DNA from: Hymenobacter cellulosivorans
GTDB taxonomy: Bacteria > Bacteroidota > Bacteroidia > Cytophagales > Hymenobacteraceae
DNA: 64,000 nucleotides
Direction of reading: 5' to 3'
NCBI RefSeq assembly: GCF_022919135.1
Contig: NZ_CP095049.1
Location: 3,042,501 to 3,106,500, forward strand
The notes under the pieces: generated by a model
The model's database searches: none
What the model saw: the letters and a program-made list of their open reading frames with translations, nothing else
Told to the model about the DNA's origin: nothing
Part shown: positions 54,266 through 63,745 of the stretch, piece after piece
Layout: the number at the start of each line of letters is the position of its first letter
How positions within the stretch are numbered: position 1 is the first letter of the stretch
Program-made: the position numbers and the translations under genes

Positions 54266-54333
54266 GACGTGAATGGCCGCCGGGGCGGTAAAAGTGAACG
54301 TAGGAAGAACGATACCTCAGAGTGATGGGGGCC

Positions 54334-55262
54334 CTAATCAAGAGCCAGCATGATGGGGCTGAACAGCTGTGCCCGGTTCCCCGGCAAGGCCTCAGCCCCT
54401 GCACCATGAGCGAGGTGGTAAATGTCGGTTGCAACCCGTGTAGTGGGGCCCAGGCCAACAGGTTCGGTACCCGGGCATCTACTTCCAGGCGCAGCCTTTC
54501 TCCCGGACCCAGAGCTTGTCCTGCCGCGGCCACCAGCTGTTGTGCCCCGGCCGTGTCGGGCGCTATGACCGGACCCAGCACCACCTGCCCGATGTTGCGC
54601 CAAGCCGCTGCATAGCCCCTGATTACCCCGTCATGCTCCAGTACCCACCAGTACTCAGCAAACAAAAGCAGCTGGTCGAGCACGGCCTGCCGGTTGGTAC
54701 CAGTAACCTGCGCATCCAATCGGAAAATGGCGGCGCTGTCTGCCGGGGTTGCTGGCCGCACCCGGCCAGCACCCGCTGCCACGGGCCGGGGCTGGAAGTA
54801 GCCGATGTGCGTCGTCGTGGTGCTTAGTGTTCGGAAGCCTAGGCTCTCGTACAGGGGCCGGCCGGCTTCAGTCGCGTACAGCGCTACGGGGGCTCCGTGC
54901 GCTTCGGCCAGGGCGTGTTGCATCAGCCGCCTTCCCAGGCCCTGTCGGTTATAACGCGCGGCGACCAGGACCATACCGACAACGGCCAGCTCAGGGCCGT
55001 AGGGAGTTAGTACGGCGGTGGCCGCCAGATCACCTCCCGGGTCCGCCAAGCCATATACCTGCCCGACTTCAAACAGGAAACGCCATTTCTGCTCTTCGGG
55101 CGGCCAGCTGCGGTCTTGCGCTAGCCGCAGGCAAGCCGGCAGGTCGTCAAGCGACAGGCGCCGAATGGGTACTTCCCGCAATGGTGCTGGAACACGTGCT
55201 GCCTTGGTGATGGGGGGAGGGGGCACAGCGGATACTGCTGCACTAGAGGGGGAAGGTGTCAT
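54334..55262 (-). CDS. Tandem GNAT-family acetyltransferase, with a C-terminal frameshift
   Basis: Two GNAT domains: the first (about 25-155) has VLVAARYNRQGLGRRLM with the Q/R-x-x-G-x-G/A acetyl-CoA loop; the second (about 165-300) is less conserved. The reading frame slips near 54396 where one G seems to be missing from CAGGGGCTGAG; the corrected end is AEALPGNRAQLFSPIMLALD, stopping at 54334. Uncorrected, it would run on into the SDR gene. Divergent from a MocR regulator, which probably controls it. Confidence 0.85.
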
Positions 55263-55394
55263 CGAACCAGTAGAATGTAGTAAGCTCGCACAGGAAAACT
55301 ATGAGCTACCGCAGCAAGCGGGCCTAAAGTACCACCCGTCGCAGAAGTGCCACAAAGAAGGTACCTTACCGGCCTACCCGTATAGTCCGGTTTT

Positions 55395-56897
55395 ATGAAA
55401 GCTGCTAGTCCGGTTACATTGCCCTACGCGACGCTCATTCCGTTGGAGCGCCACGGCCCGAATAGCTTAAGCCAACAGGTGACTTCCGGGTTTATCCACC
55501 TCATTCAGCAGGGGCTGCTGCCGGCAGGGGCGAAACTGCCCGGTACCCGTTCCTTGGCCGGCTTGCTGGGGCTGCACCGACAGACCGTGGTCGTGGCCTT
55601 CGACGAACTCGTAGCCCAGGGGTGGATTGAGCAGCTGGCTTCGAAAGGCGCACGGGTCAGCAGCAGCATCCCGGTTATTCGGCCGGCGGCCCTGTCGGCG
55701 GGCACCGCGCGCCGATTTGCGCCGCGCGCGGGTTTCGCCTACGAACCGGTTCCCCCGTACCCCACCACGGTCCGGGCTCCGTACGTGCCGCTCGTGCTCG
55801 ACGCCGGCTCGCCGGATAGTCGCTTAGCGCCGCTGGCTTCTCTGGCGCGCAAGTACCGCGCCGTGTGCCTGCGCGCCAGCCAGCGGCGAGGACTGGGCTA
55901 CGCAGACCCCAACGGGAGCGGGGCCCTGCGGCAGCAGTTGGCGCAGTACCTCCAAGGGACGAGGGGCCTGCCCGCGCAGGTAGAAAATGTGTTCGTGACG
56001 CGCGGCAGCAGCATGTCCCTATACCTGCTGCTGCGCCTGTTGCTGCGGCCCGGTGACACGGTGGTAGTGGGAGAGCGTAGTTACCACGGGGCCGACTACG
56101 CCTGCGCCCAACAGGGGGCCCGTCTCGAACGTGTGCGCGTCGATACCCACGGCCTGAACTTGGAAGAGGTGGAGGCCGTGTGTCGGCGGCAGGCGGTGCG
56201 GCTGCTGTACGTGACGCCTCACCATCACTATCCGACGACCGTCATGCTAGCGGCCGACCGCCGGGTTCGGCTGCTGCAGTTGGCCGAGCAGTACGATTTC
56301 ATTATCCTGGAGGATGACTACGACTACGACTTTCATTACGATGGTGCCCCCATCCTGCCGCTGGCCAGCGCCGACCGCCACGGGCGGGTGCTGTACCTGG
56401 GCTCCTTGAGCAAGGTGCTGGCGCCGGCTTTCCGGGTGGGCTACGTGGTGGCCCCGCCCGATATCATCGAAGCCCTGGGACAGCTACGCCGGCACATCGA
56501 CCACCAAGGCGACGCGGTATTGGAGCAGACTATTGCCGAGCTGTTTGCCGAGGGAGAACTGGGGGCGCATCTGAAGCGGGCCCGTTACCACTACCAGCAG
56601 CGCCGGGATGTGTTCTGCACGCTGCTGCGCCAGCAGGCCGGTTCCTGGCTGACCTTTGATGCGCCCGCCGGGGGCATGGCTGTCTGGGTACGCTTTGGCA
56701 ACGAGGTGCATTTAAACGACCTTTCCGCTCGTTGCCGGCTACTGGGTCTGGGTATCGGGGATGGCCGGCTTTTTCAAGCGCCGACCGAAACCCGCGCCCA
56801 CCACTTGCGTCTGGGCTTTGCCTCGTTGACTCCTCACGAGCTGACCCACAGTGTGGCGGTGATGCAACAGGCACTGAGTACGCTTTACTCATCGTAA
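55395..56897 (+). CDS. MocR-family regulator (GntR HTH fused to aminotransferase-like domain)
   Basis: 500 aa. A GntR winged helix at about 15-85 (LPGTRSLAGLLGLHRQTVVV) is fused to a fold-type I aminotransferase domain with ITPHHHYP-type sequence, LEDDYDYDF and the PLP lysine in LGSLSKVLAPAFRVGY (Lys near 340). MocR proteins, such as PdxR and GabR, use PLP or an aldimine as effector and usually control a divergent gene, here the GNAT gene 132 bp away. The target pathway is not evident. Confidence 0.92.
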   Translation: MKAASPVTLPYATLIPLERHGPNSLSQQVTSGFIHLIQQGLLPAGAKLPGTRSLAGLLGLHRQTVVVAFDELVAQGWIEQLASKGARVSSSIPVIRPAALSAGTARRFAPRAGFAYEPVPPYPTTVRAPYVPLVLDAGSPDSRLAPLASLARKYRAVCLRASQRRGLGYADPNGSGALRQQLAQYLQGTRGLPAQVENVFVTRGSSMSLYLLLRLLLRPGDTVVVGERSYHGADYACAQQGARLERVRVDTHGLNLEEVEAVCRRQAVRLLYVTPHHHYPTTVMLAADRRVRLLQLAEQYDFIILEDDYDYDFHYDGAPILPLASADRHGRVLYLGSLSKVLAPAFRVGYVVAPPDIIEALGQLRRHIDHQGDAVLEQTIAELFAEGELGAHLKRARYHYQQRRDVFCTLLRQQAGSWLTFDAPAGGMAVWVRFGNEVHLNDLSARCRLLGLGIGDGRLFQAPTETRAHHLRLGFASLTPHELTHSVAVMQQALSTLYSS

Positions 56898-57158
56898 CGC
56901 AAAAGCCCTAAAATACCTCGGCTGACAAGCCCCTGGTAATGGTGGCCAGCATGAGCAGAAGGGCTTGAGTTGCATAACTCCCGCGGACACCGCCCTTCTC
57001 CCAACAGCGAAGGGCAGGCCATTCGCATCGAGGCCAACTTGCCAGGGAGCTGGCAGCCTATCAACTATCAGGGCGCGTTCGATTTCTCCATCGAAGTCCT
57101 CGTTGCCCTTGATTGAGATGTCATTTGAGCATGGCTCAACGCCCGGCATGCAGACGTT
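56898..57158. other. Intergenic region with a doubtful minus-strand frame
   Basis: An 86-codon minus-strand frame (56889-57149) holds a protein-like stretch (GNEDFDGEIERALIVDRLPA) but no recognised domain and overlaps the MocR stop. It may be a gene relic. No other content seen. Confidence 0.25.
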
Positions 57159-57437
57159 TTACAAATGCGCCTGAAAATAGGGTAACGTGAAATAGAGAAC
57201 TGCCCCTTGCAGCAGCGTCAGTACCAGGGTAACACCCCAGAAAGCAGCTTTGCGGTTTTTATGGTGGAGCAGCAAAATAGCTGCCCACGCGCCGGGCGCC
57301 GCGCCAGGTAGCGTAGCTAGGTGCAGCGTTTTTTCAGCAATGCGGCGCTGGCCCCGTTGGGCTTTACGTTTATCCAAGGCAAACAGCACGAAACACAGTA
57401 GATTGAAAAACAACAGGCAACTCAAGAGTATCTTCAT
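57159..57437 (-). CDS. DUF1294 membrane protein
   Basis: 92 aa from the ATG at 57437; the frame extends upstream without likely coding sense. The family core DKRKAQRGQRRIAEKTLHLA is present, followed by PGAWAAILLLHHKNRK and a second transmembrane helix. Two membrane spans flank the conserved charged loop. Function of DUF1294 is unknown. Stands alone. Confidence 0.85.
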   Translation of the reverse strand: MKILLSCLLFFNLLCFVLFALDKRKAQRGQRRIAEKTLHLATLPGAAPGAWAAILLLHHKNRKAAFWGVTLVLTLLQGAVLYFTLPYFQAHL

Positions 57438-57707
57438 TGTACGGGAGGTGGCTCTTTCTAATTCGTGTGTCCCAGGTTTCGGCTTGGGTGGGTTCAAGAA
57501 GTGGCGAGGAAGAGGGAATATCACTGGTTTGGCAGACGGAGATTGCACCAGCGGGGCCGCAAGTTATTGAGCTGCGTTCAAGGGAGAGGTCTTTTGGGCT
57601 ATAGATAAAAGACTTATCACCCTGGTAGAGCAGGTGTACAGAGTAATAAGTGGCGTAGGAGACGAACCGCAGTCGACCTTGATGTTGTGAAGCTGCCTTG
57701 AAGGTGA

Positions 57708-57866
57708 TTTTACAGCTTGGGGGAGGTTGTCTACCAAGCCTCCTTTAGCAGTTCTGAAAAGCAGTTGCAACTTCGCCTGCCAGACAGTCTGCCGGGCGGG
57801 GTGTATCTGGTGCATCTGCAAAACGGCCCCCTAAGTGAAACCCGGCGGCTAGTGCATGTACCGTAA
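57708..57866 (+). pseudogene. Relic of a type IX secretion C-terminal sorting domain
   Basis: A start-less frame of 52 codons reads YSLGEVVYQASFSSSEKQLQ, then LRLPDSLPGGVYLVHLQNG and ETRRLVHVP before TAA. This is the type A C-terminal sorting domain that directs proteins through the Por secretion system of Bacteroidota. The rest of the secreted protein is missing. 57438-57707 shows nothing else. Confidence 0.6.
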
Positions 57867-57915
57867 TCAGCCGGAGGCTGATTACTTGAATCTCCTGTAT
57901 TTGTCCTTGAATTAT

Positions 57916-58374
57916 ATGAAGAAGCTTATTCCCCTGTTTGGTTTTTCGCTCAGCTTGATGCTAAGTGCCTGTAAGAAGGATACCCCGGTTACGAAAACCG
58001 ATTTGCTTACCGCTGGGGCTTGGCGTATCGTTGCTATGACTGCCAATCCCGGAATTCGGGATGCCAATGGTGTTGTCGTTACAGATCTGCTGGCTTTGGA
58101 ACCGGCCTGCTTCAAAGACAATCTGACGCGCTATGAGAAGCCCAACACATTAACTTTTGACGAAGGTCCCACTAAGTGTGATCCAAGCAGCACACAAACC
58201 ACTCAGCACACGTGGGCATTTAATGCAGATGAAACGGTCATAAACGCCGTCATATCGGGTGATAAAGTTGATTTTACTTTACTTGAGCTTACGGATAGTC
58301 GTTTACGTTATTCTTACACGGAAGGCGCTGGGGCTGGGGGGCACACAGTCACGATTGTTTTTAATAAAAAGTAA
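57916..58374 (+). CDS. Predicted lipoprotein with lipocalin-like domain
   Basis: 152 aa from the ATG at 57916 (the frame extends upstream). Lipobox LMLSAC with Cys at about 19, then a domain beginning LLTAGAWRIVAMTANPG and ending with beta strands (DFTLLELTDSRLRYSYT), the pattern of lipocalin-like or DUF5004-type small lipoproteins common in Bacteroidota. Periplasm-facing. Function unknown. Confidence 0.82.
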   Translation: MKKLIPLFGFSLSLMLSACKKDTPVTKTDLLTAGAWRIVAMTANPGIRDANGVVVTDLLALEPACFKDNLTRYEKPNTLTFDEGPTKCDPSSTQTTQHTWAFNADETVINAVISGDKVDFTLLELTDSRLRYSYTEGAGAGGHTVTIVFNKK

Positions 58375-58588
58375 TCCTCGTTTAAGTATACAAGTTATCG
58401 GCCGTGCCAAACGGCCACAAACGTCAATCCAAACGGACGTAGTTGGTTCAGAGAACTTGTTCAGCAATCTGGGTATTGCAACGGGTAGGTTCGTGATTAG
58501 AAACCTGGATTCGGACCATGAATATAGGTTACGCCTGCGTTTCTATACCGAGCGTGCAAAGGAGCTGCCTTACGTGAGGAGGAAATGA
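58375..58588 (+). pseudogene. Doubtful start-less frame after the lipoprotein
   Basis: About 70 codons in one plus-strand frame (RLSIQVIGRAKRPQTSIQTD, then ATGRFVIRNLDSDHEYRLRL) end in TGA at 58586. Protein-like but with no own start; it may be the 3' end of a lost gene. Confidence 0.25.
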
Positions 58589-58623
58589 GTCCGATGCTTG
58601 GCTAGACTTTCAAATTCATCAAG

Positions 58624-58652
58624 AAAGCCCCGACTTGCGCCGGGGCTTTTTA
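58624..58652. terminator. Terminator hairpin
   Basis: AAAGCCCCG and CGGGGCTTT around an 8-nt loop, with T residues after and A residues before, so it can act in both directions. 58653-58888 holds no gene. Confidence 0.8.
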
Positions 58653-58888
58653 AATAGCTAAGTCGTACTGAGTTTGCAGGCAGCATTACCTAGTGGCGTT
58701 GCTGAGTAGCTGTTCCTTCACTTAAGTATTTGCTTGTAGATGCGAGTCCGCTAGGCTGCAGGTTGGCCGGCCACTAACCCCGGACAAGTGGGCATCTTTT
58801 CATGCACCCACTTAAAAAGAAAGTGTTTATAGCTGATTGGTTACCGGTGCTGGGCGTCAATTCGTTGCAATAGAGAGGCTAGTCATAC

Positions 58889-61456
58889 CTAGCCTCCGAA
58901 CCCACCTGGGTCGCCCTTTGGCTGGTGGTCGATGGTGCTGGCGGGCTTGTTGGTACCCACAAACCAGGTAAAGCCGACGTAGCCCACCCGCGTTTCGTAT
59001 TTGGTTTGTAAATCGGCGGTGAGCCCGGCTGCTTCCAGCTGGGTGTATTGGCGGCGGGTATTGAACAGGTCACTGACTCGCAGGGTGACGGCGGCCCGGT
59101 CGTGGAGCAGGCGCTGGCGCAGGGCCACGTCCAGCCCGTACAAGGCCCGCAGGCGGCCCTGGGGTACTACCAGCGGGGCGCGATAGTTACTGCTGAGTTG
59201 CACGGTCAGTGTTTTGGCTGGGCTCAACGTGTTGAGCAGATACGCCGTGCCCGTAAAATTGGCGCGGGTACCCGCCGCAGCGTAGCTGGTTACTTGATTG
59301 CGGTAGAAGGAACCGTTGACCAGCAGCTTCCACCACGCCGTTACAGAGTGCGTCAGGGAGAGTTCCAGCCCGTAGCTAGCCGTACGTCCCAAGTTCTGGT
59401 AGCTGGTGCGGGCAATAAAGTCGGGCTGACCGCTACGTCGGGTTGCCAGCGTATCCAGGGTGCGCAAACTTTGGATGGACTGGCTGGCAAAGCGCCCGAA
59501 CAAGGTCGTGCTCAGGGTGGTAGCTTGCCAGGCTGCCTGATGACCTAGCTCGGCTACATGCACGTACTCGGGGCGCAGGCTGGGGTTGCCTACCACATAG
59601 TTACGCGCATCGGAGTAGATAGGCAGGGCAATGATTTGCAGGAAATTGGGTCGGTTCAGGCGACGCGCGTAGCTAAGCTGTAGGCGCTGGTCGTGGGGCA
59701 GCGTGCGGGCTATAGTGGCCGATGGAAACAGATTGAAAATTTCTTGGCTGGTTGAGCCGGCGGGCTGGACGCGGGCCCGCAGTCCGGTAAACTCGGCCCG
59801 CAACCCCACCTGGTAGTCCCAAGAGCTGCTTTTCTGTTGATAGGTACCGTAGGCCTGGGGAAGTACCTGCCGGTAATGATAACGGTAAGAGTCGGCGGCC
59901 TGGTGCACGAATTCGGCTCCGTCGGTTGGCTGCACCGAGTAGTCGGCCGTGCCGGGCGTGACCATGAGGTCGGTTTTCAGGCCGGCTCCCCAGCGGCGCT
60001 TGTCGTCGAGGGGATGCACGTAATCTACCTGCGCCGAGGGCATTTGGATGGTCACGTCCAGTAGCTGGCGGCGGGCCTGCCGTGGGTAGCTGACGGGCCC
60101 GTCCAGCACGCGCTGCTCGGTAGTTACGGTGCCCCCGTCGAGGGTATAGGTCGCACTGGCCGTTAGCTCGCGGCCGGGGTGGGTAGCCCAGGTGCGTCGG
60201 TAGTTACTGGCAAGGCGGGCCGTGTAGAGGTCGTCCGTTTCCAGATTCTGATTGCGCAGGATGAGGGAAGGCGCCGCGCCGCGCGTGAGCTGGGTTACGA
60301 AGTCGCTGGTCTGGCGCAGGTCGTTCTTATAGAGTTCTGCGGTCAGGGACAGGCGCTGCTCGGAACTCAGGCTGTAGTCCAGGCCCAGGCGCAAGGCTTC
60401 GTTGGCTTGGTGGCGGGTGGTGCGGCCGGTTTGGTCGGTGCCGGTAGTGCGGCCCTCAGCCGTAGCCACCTGCCGCAGGCCGGCACTACCGCGAAACTCA
60501 TTATTCAGCCCGTTCAGGTTGCCATACACGTTGACCTTGCCTACCCGGCGACCCAGGCTGAGCGAGGCGTTGTACTTATTATAGGTGCCCACGGTAGTCA
60601 TAGCTTCGCCGTTCCAGCCGGCCTTGGCCTGCTTTTTCTGCACCAGATTGATGATGCCGCCCGCACCCTGAGCCGAGTACCGAGCTCCCGGATTGGTGAT
60701 GACCTCGATAGTTTCGAGGCGGCTGGCGGGCAGTTGGTCCAGGCGCAGGCTGCTGGGCGCAGGCTGACCGTCGAGGTAGAGCGTCACGCCCGCATTGCCC
60801 CGCAGGCTTACCTGCCCATTTTCGTCTACGGCCACGGAGGGTACTTTTTGCAGCACATCGGCCGCCGTGCCGCCTGTACTGCTGAGGTCCTTGCTCACGT
60901 GGATTACCTTTTTATCCAGGTCATCAACCAGGGCTGCTTGTTCGCCTTGCACCACCACTTGGCCCAACTGTACGGGCACCGGAGCCGCCAGCCACTCGCC
61001 CAGCCGGGCCGCCGGCGCGGCGGCGGTTAGCGCGACCAGCCGGCGGGCGGGCTGGTAGCCCAGCGCCTGAGTTCGCACTAGGTAATGGCCCAGCGGAATG
61101 CTGGCCAGGGCAAAGCGGCCATTTTCGGTGGTTTGGGCGTGAGCTACCAGGGCCGAGTCCGGCAGTTGGAGCAGCACTACGTTGGCAAAGGGTAGGGGCT
61201 GGTGCGTGGCTTGGTCCAGCAGCGTGCCCGACACTTCCCCCGGCGTTTGGGCCGACAGGGCGTGGGGCACTAAACCTGCCACTACCACCCCCAGCCAACC
61301 AAACCTGCGGACAGCCGATAGGCGGGGCGCCCAAAGACGAAAATGAGTAAGATGATTGGTGTAAAGTCTCGCAACTGATTGTTTGATAGACTTAATTGCA
61401 ATGCAAGCTACATGGCAATGCCTACTACATTGAGCGAACGATGTCGGTTGTTTCAT
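58889..61456 (-). CDS. Outer-membrane beta-barrel receptor (TonB-dependent type)
   Basis: 855 aa. After an export signal ending near VAGLVPHALSAQ (about 58-70) comes a carboxypeptidase-regulatory-like domain (GEVSGTLLDQATHQPLPFAN), then a plug domain (LQKVPSVAVDENGQVSLRGN, IEVITNPGARYSAQGAGGII) and a long C-terminal barrel, the architecture of the outer-membrane beta-barrel family related to TonB receptors. The N-terminus looks over-long; a later GTG/TTG start is possible. No SusD neighbour, so it is not a SusCD pair. Ligand unknown; peptides, metals or siderophores are possible. Confidence 0.9.
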   Translation of the reverse strand: MKQPTSFAQCSRHCHVACIAIKSIKQSVARLYTNHLTHFRLWAPRLSAVRRFGWLGVVVAGLVPHALSAQTPGEVSGTLLDQATHQPLPFANVVLLQLPDSALVAHAQTTENGRFALASIPLGHYLVRTQALGYQPARRLVALTAAAPAARLGEWLAAPVPVQLGQVVVQGEQAALVDDLDKKVIHVSKDLSSTGGTAADVLQKVPSVAVDENGQVSLRGNAGVTLYLDGQPAPSSLRLDQLPASRLETIEVITNPGARYSAQGAGGIINLVQKKQAKAGWNGEAMTTVGTYNKYNASLSLGRRVGKVNVYGNLNGLNNEFRGSAGLRQVATAEGRTTGTDQTGRTTRHQANEALRLGLDYSLSSEQRLSLTAELYKNDLRQTSDFVTQLTRGAAPSLILRNQNLETDDLYTARLASNYRRTWATHPGRELTASATYTLDGGTVTTEQRVLDGPVSYPRQARRQLLDVTIQMPSAQVDYVHPLDDKRRWGAGLKTDLMVTPGTADYSVQPTDGAEFVHQAADSYRYHYRQVLPQAYGTYQQKSSSWDYQVGLRAEFTGLRARVQPAGSTSQEIFNLFPSATIARTLPHDQRLQLSYARRLNRPNFLQIIALPIYSDARNYVVGNPSLRPEYVHVAELGHQAAWQATTLSTTLFGRFASQSIQSLRTLDTLATRRSGQPDFIARTSYQNLGRTASYGLELSLTHSVTAWWKLLVNGSFYRNQVTSYAAAGTRANFTGTAYLLNTLSPAKTLTVQLSSNYRAPLVVPQGRLRALYGLDVALRQRLLHDRAAVTLRVSDLFNTRRQYTQLEAAGLTADLQTKYETRVGYVGFTWFVGTNKPASTIDHQPKGDPGGFGG

Positions 61457-61551
61457 TGGTTTCAGTGGTAATGCAACTAGAATTTGATTGCCCGTCGCGG
61501 GTAGCTTTTAGATACTACCTGTCCGGAAGAGTACGTGCAAGAAAGCAGGCC

Positions 61552-61986
61552 TTATAAGCCGGCCACCGGGGCGGCAGTCGAGAGGTTGCTGATGAGGAGT
61601 GAGGCTGGCATCGTTCGGGAGGTTAGCTTATCGACGCGAATAACCGAGTCCTGAGCTCTGGTCCGTACCCGTACCAGGCAGCGGTGAACGTTATTGCCCG
61701 ATTGCAGCCACACCAGGTAGCGCCCACTGGGGGCCTGACGGAAGTCGAAACGGTGACCGTAGGCCGGGGCGCGGTAGGTTTCTGTGAAAAGTGTTTGCCC
61801 GGTACTTAACCGCACCACCTGTACGCGCCCAGCCTGGGCCGTCGGATGGCTGATGCGTAAACGAAGGGCCGTGGGCGCCGTCTGGGTCAGGCTGATAGCC
61901 TCAGACGACTGGGCCCGGGCCGGTGTAGCAGCGGCGCACAGAACGGCGGCAAGGGCAGCGCCAAAAAGGGTGGTTAGCAGTTTCAT
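61552..61986 (-). CDS. Secreted protein of unknown function
   Basis: 144 aa with a clear Sec signal peptide (MKLLTTLFGAALAAVLCAAA, cleavage near ARAQ, 26). The mature part is beta-rich (LRLRISHPTAQAGRVQVVRL, GRYLVWLQSG), somewhat like a single T9SS-type C-terminal beta-sandwich, but without a full match. Last gene of the sigma-factor operon or a separate unit 80 bp behind it. Confidence 0.78.
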   Translation of the reverse strand: MKLLTTLFGAALAAVLCAAATPARAQSSEAISLTQTAPTALRLRISHPTAQAGRVQVVRLSTGQTLFTETYRAPAYGHRFDFRQAPSGRYLVWLQSGNNVHRCLVRVRTRAQDSVIRVDKLTSRTMPASLLISNLSTAAPVAGL

Positions 61987-62066
61987 ATACTAGAAGGAAA
62001 GAGGTGGAACACGCGTCTGCCGGACAGAAGGCGGTGTGAGAATTGCTTTGGCTGGCAAGCCCGCCG

Positions 62067-62498
62067 TTACTTGGTTTGGCGCCGCAGAAAAAGGTAATAG
62101 GCCAGGAAGCCCAGAGCGGTGCTGAACAGCAGGATGATGACTGAGTGCAGGCCCAGCGGCCCAAACCAAGCACATACCGAGAGGCCGGCACCACTGCTCA
62201 GCAGCAGGGCCACCCACTTCACCACCTTGTTTTGTTCGTCCTGGGGGCTGGGCAGGAGACGCTCCACAACGCTTTCCGACACGCCAGCTGCTATGATCTG
62301 CCGCTTGAGCAGGTAGTTCAGCACCAGCGTGACGGCGGACAGCACGAAGCTGCACAGCAGATAAAGCCCGAATACGGGTAAAAATACCTGCTTGGCCAGC
62401 GGGTGCAGGGCGGCCAGATCGAGGGCCGGCAGGGCACTCTGCGCCTGGGCGCCCCAGGCCGGCAGGCAGAAAAGCAGGAGCAAAAGGAAGCGTTTCAT
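62067..62498 (-). CDS. Membrane protein of unknown function
   Basis: 143 aa from the ATG at 62498. Signal peptide (LLLLLFCLPAWGAQAQ) followed by three predicted membrane helices (VFGLYLLCSFVLSAVTLVL, WVALLLSSGAGLSVCAWF, IILLFSTALGFLAYYLF). No known domain. It follows the anti-sigma gene by about 60 bp and is probably under control of the same sigma factor. Confidence 0.78.
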   Translation of the reverse strand: MKRFLLLLLFCLPAWGAQAQSALPALDLAALHPLAKQVFLPVFGLYLLCSFVLSAVTLVLNYLLKRQIIAAGVSESVVERLLPSPQDEQNKVVKWVALLLSSGAGLSVCAWFGPLGLHSVIILLFSTALGFLAYYLFLRRQTK

Positions 62499-62558
62499 AG
62501 GCTGAGGAGTGGGGTAGTACCGGATGAGACCGGTCAGTTTCAATCAGGTTGCAAAAAA

Positions 62559-62999
62559 TTATGAAAGGGCCAGCAGGCTCATGCGCCGACGGTGCCGGGC
62601 CAGCAGCTCCAGGCACTGACCAGCCACCAGAAAGCCCGCTACCGCCATCAAACCAGCACCCAGCCCCGTAGACACTACCTGAAAAATCGGCAGCAGCGCA
62701 GCGCCAAAGAGCAGCAGGAAGACACTTATTACCCCCAGCACGAGCGTTGCCACCAGTACCAGCACCCACGGGAATGTCAGCTTAGGCTGGGGCAGCTGCG
62801 CCAGTACGCTGGCTGTCAGGTCGAAGGCAAAGGCCGGCTGCGGCAGGTGGGATGCCGCCGTAAACAGGCGCTGGTAGGTGGCCACCCGGCCCTGGCACAA
62901 GGGGCAGCCCTGCAGGTGGGCAGCCTGAGGAGCCGGCAGGCGGGAAAATGATTCGGCGGCCTCCTGGAGGTCCCGTTCGGTAAGATGAGAACTGGTCAT
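62559..62999 (-). CDS. Putative anti-sigma factor
   Basis: 146 aa. The N-terminal part has the zinc-finger-like His-x-x-x-Cys-x-x-Cys pattern AHLQGCPLC (about 27-35) of anti-sigma proteins, followed by two transmembrane helices (about 78-120). Its start overlaps the stop of the ECF sigma gene (ATGA), the classical coupling of a sigma factor with its membrane-bound inhibitor. Confidence 0.8.
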   Translation of the reverse strand: MTSSHLTERDLQEAAESFSRLPAPQAAHLQGCPLCQGRVATYQRLFTAASHLPQPAFAFDLTASVLAQLPQPKLTFPWVLVLVATLVLGVISVFLLLFGAALLPIFQVVSTGLGAGLMAVAGFLVAGQCLELLARHRRRMSLLALS

Positions 63000-63604
63000 A
63001 AGTCGTGGCGGTGGTAGCGGGCCAGCAGGTGCTGCTTGAGCTGCTTGCGCGCCCGGAAAAGGTAGTTTTTCACCGTGCCGTCCGGCAGGGAGGTTATCTG
63101 GGCAATTTCCTCATAGCTCAGCTCCTGCTGATGGTAGAGGGCAATCAGGGTGCGGTAGAGCGGGGGCAGGTGCTCAACGGCGGCGCTCAGAATATCGGCC
63201 AGGTCCTGGTCGAAAAGGGCCGTTTCGGGGTCCTGGTCCGTTACCGGTGGGGGCGGGGCCCGGCGCCCTTCCTCCCCCGTGCTATCCGGGGCGGGCTCGG
63301 TGGGGTCCAGCAGCACCAGGTGCTTTTTTTCCAGGTAGTGCAGGCAGGTGTTGTAGGTGATCTGGCCAATCCAGGTGGAGAGCTTGGCCTGAAACTTAAA
63401 CCCGGCCAGGTTCTTAAAGGCCTTCAGGTATACCTCCTGGGCAATATCAGGACGGTCGGCCGGGTGCCGGATCATCTTAAATACCATCTGCGTAACCAGC
63501 CCTTCCGTGCGCTGCACGATATGCCCAAAAGCCGCGGAGTTGCCCCCCAGCACCTGCGCGACAAGCTGCTGATCGGTTACGGAAGAGGTGGGCTGGTTGC
63601 TCAT
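62996..63604 (-). CDS. ECF-type RNA polymerase sigma-70 factor
   Basis: 202 aa from the ATG at 63604 (the frame reads further upstream but lacks sense there). Region 2 is visible as IVQRTEGLVTQMVFKMIRHP and DIAQEVYLKAFKNLAGF; region 4 as LPPLYRTLIALYHQQELSYE and EIAQITSLPDGTVKNYLFRA. Between them is a proline- and acid-rich linker. It should steer transcription of an envelope-stress or similar regulon including the two genes behind it. Confidence 0.93.
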   Translation of the reverse strand: MSNQPTSSVTDQQLVAQVLGGNSAAFGHIVQRTEGLVTQMVFKMIRHPADRPDIAQEVYLKAFKNLAGFKFQAKLSTWIGQITYNTCLHYLEKKHLVLLDPTEPAPDSTGEEGRRAPPPPVTDQDPETALFDQDLADILSAAVEHLPPLYRTLIALYHQQELSYEEIAQITSLPDGTVKNYLFRARKQLKQHLLARYHRHDL

Positions 63605-63745
63605 CAAGGCATGAGACCGGTCAGCCGGAATGATGTTGCAAAGATTTTTTTTGCGGCAACAACTCCGTGTGCGAAGCAACGCTCCGCGCCACGTTAAACG
63701 GGCAGGGGCAGGGTTTGTAAGCCGAAAAACGCCCCCACGAAGCGG

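Noticed and set aside
60179..61030. 283-codon plus-strand frame opposite the outer-membrane receptor
   Set aside because: Antisense shadow; the minus-strand receptor has coherent signal, plug and barrel regions.
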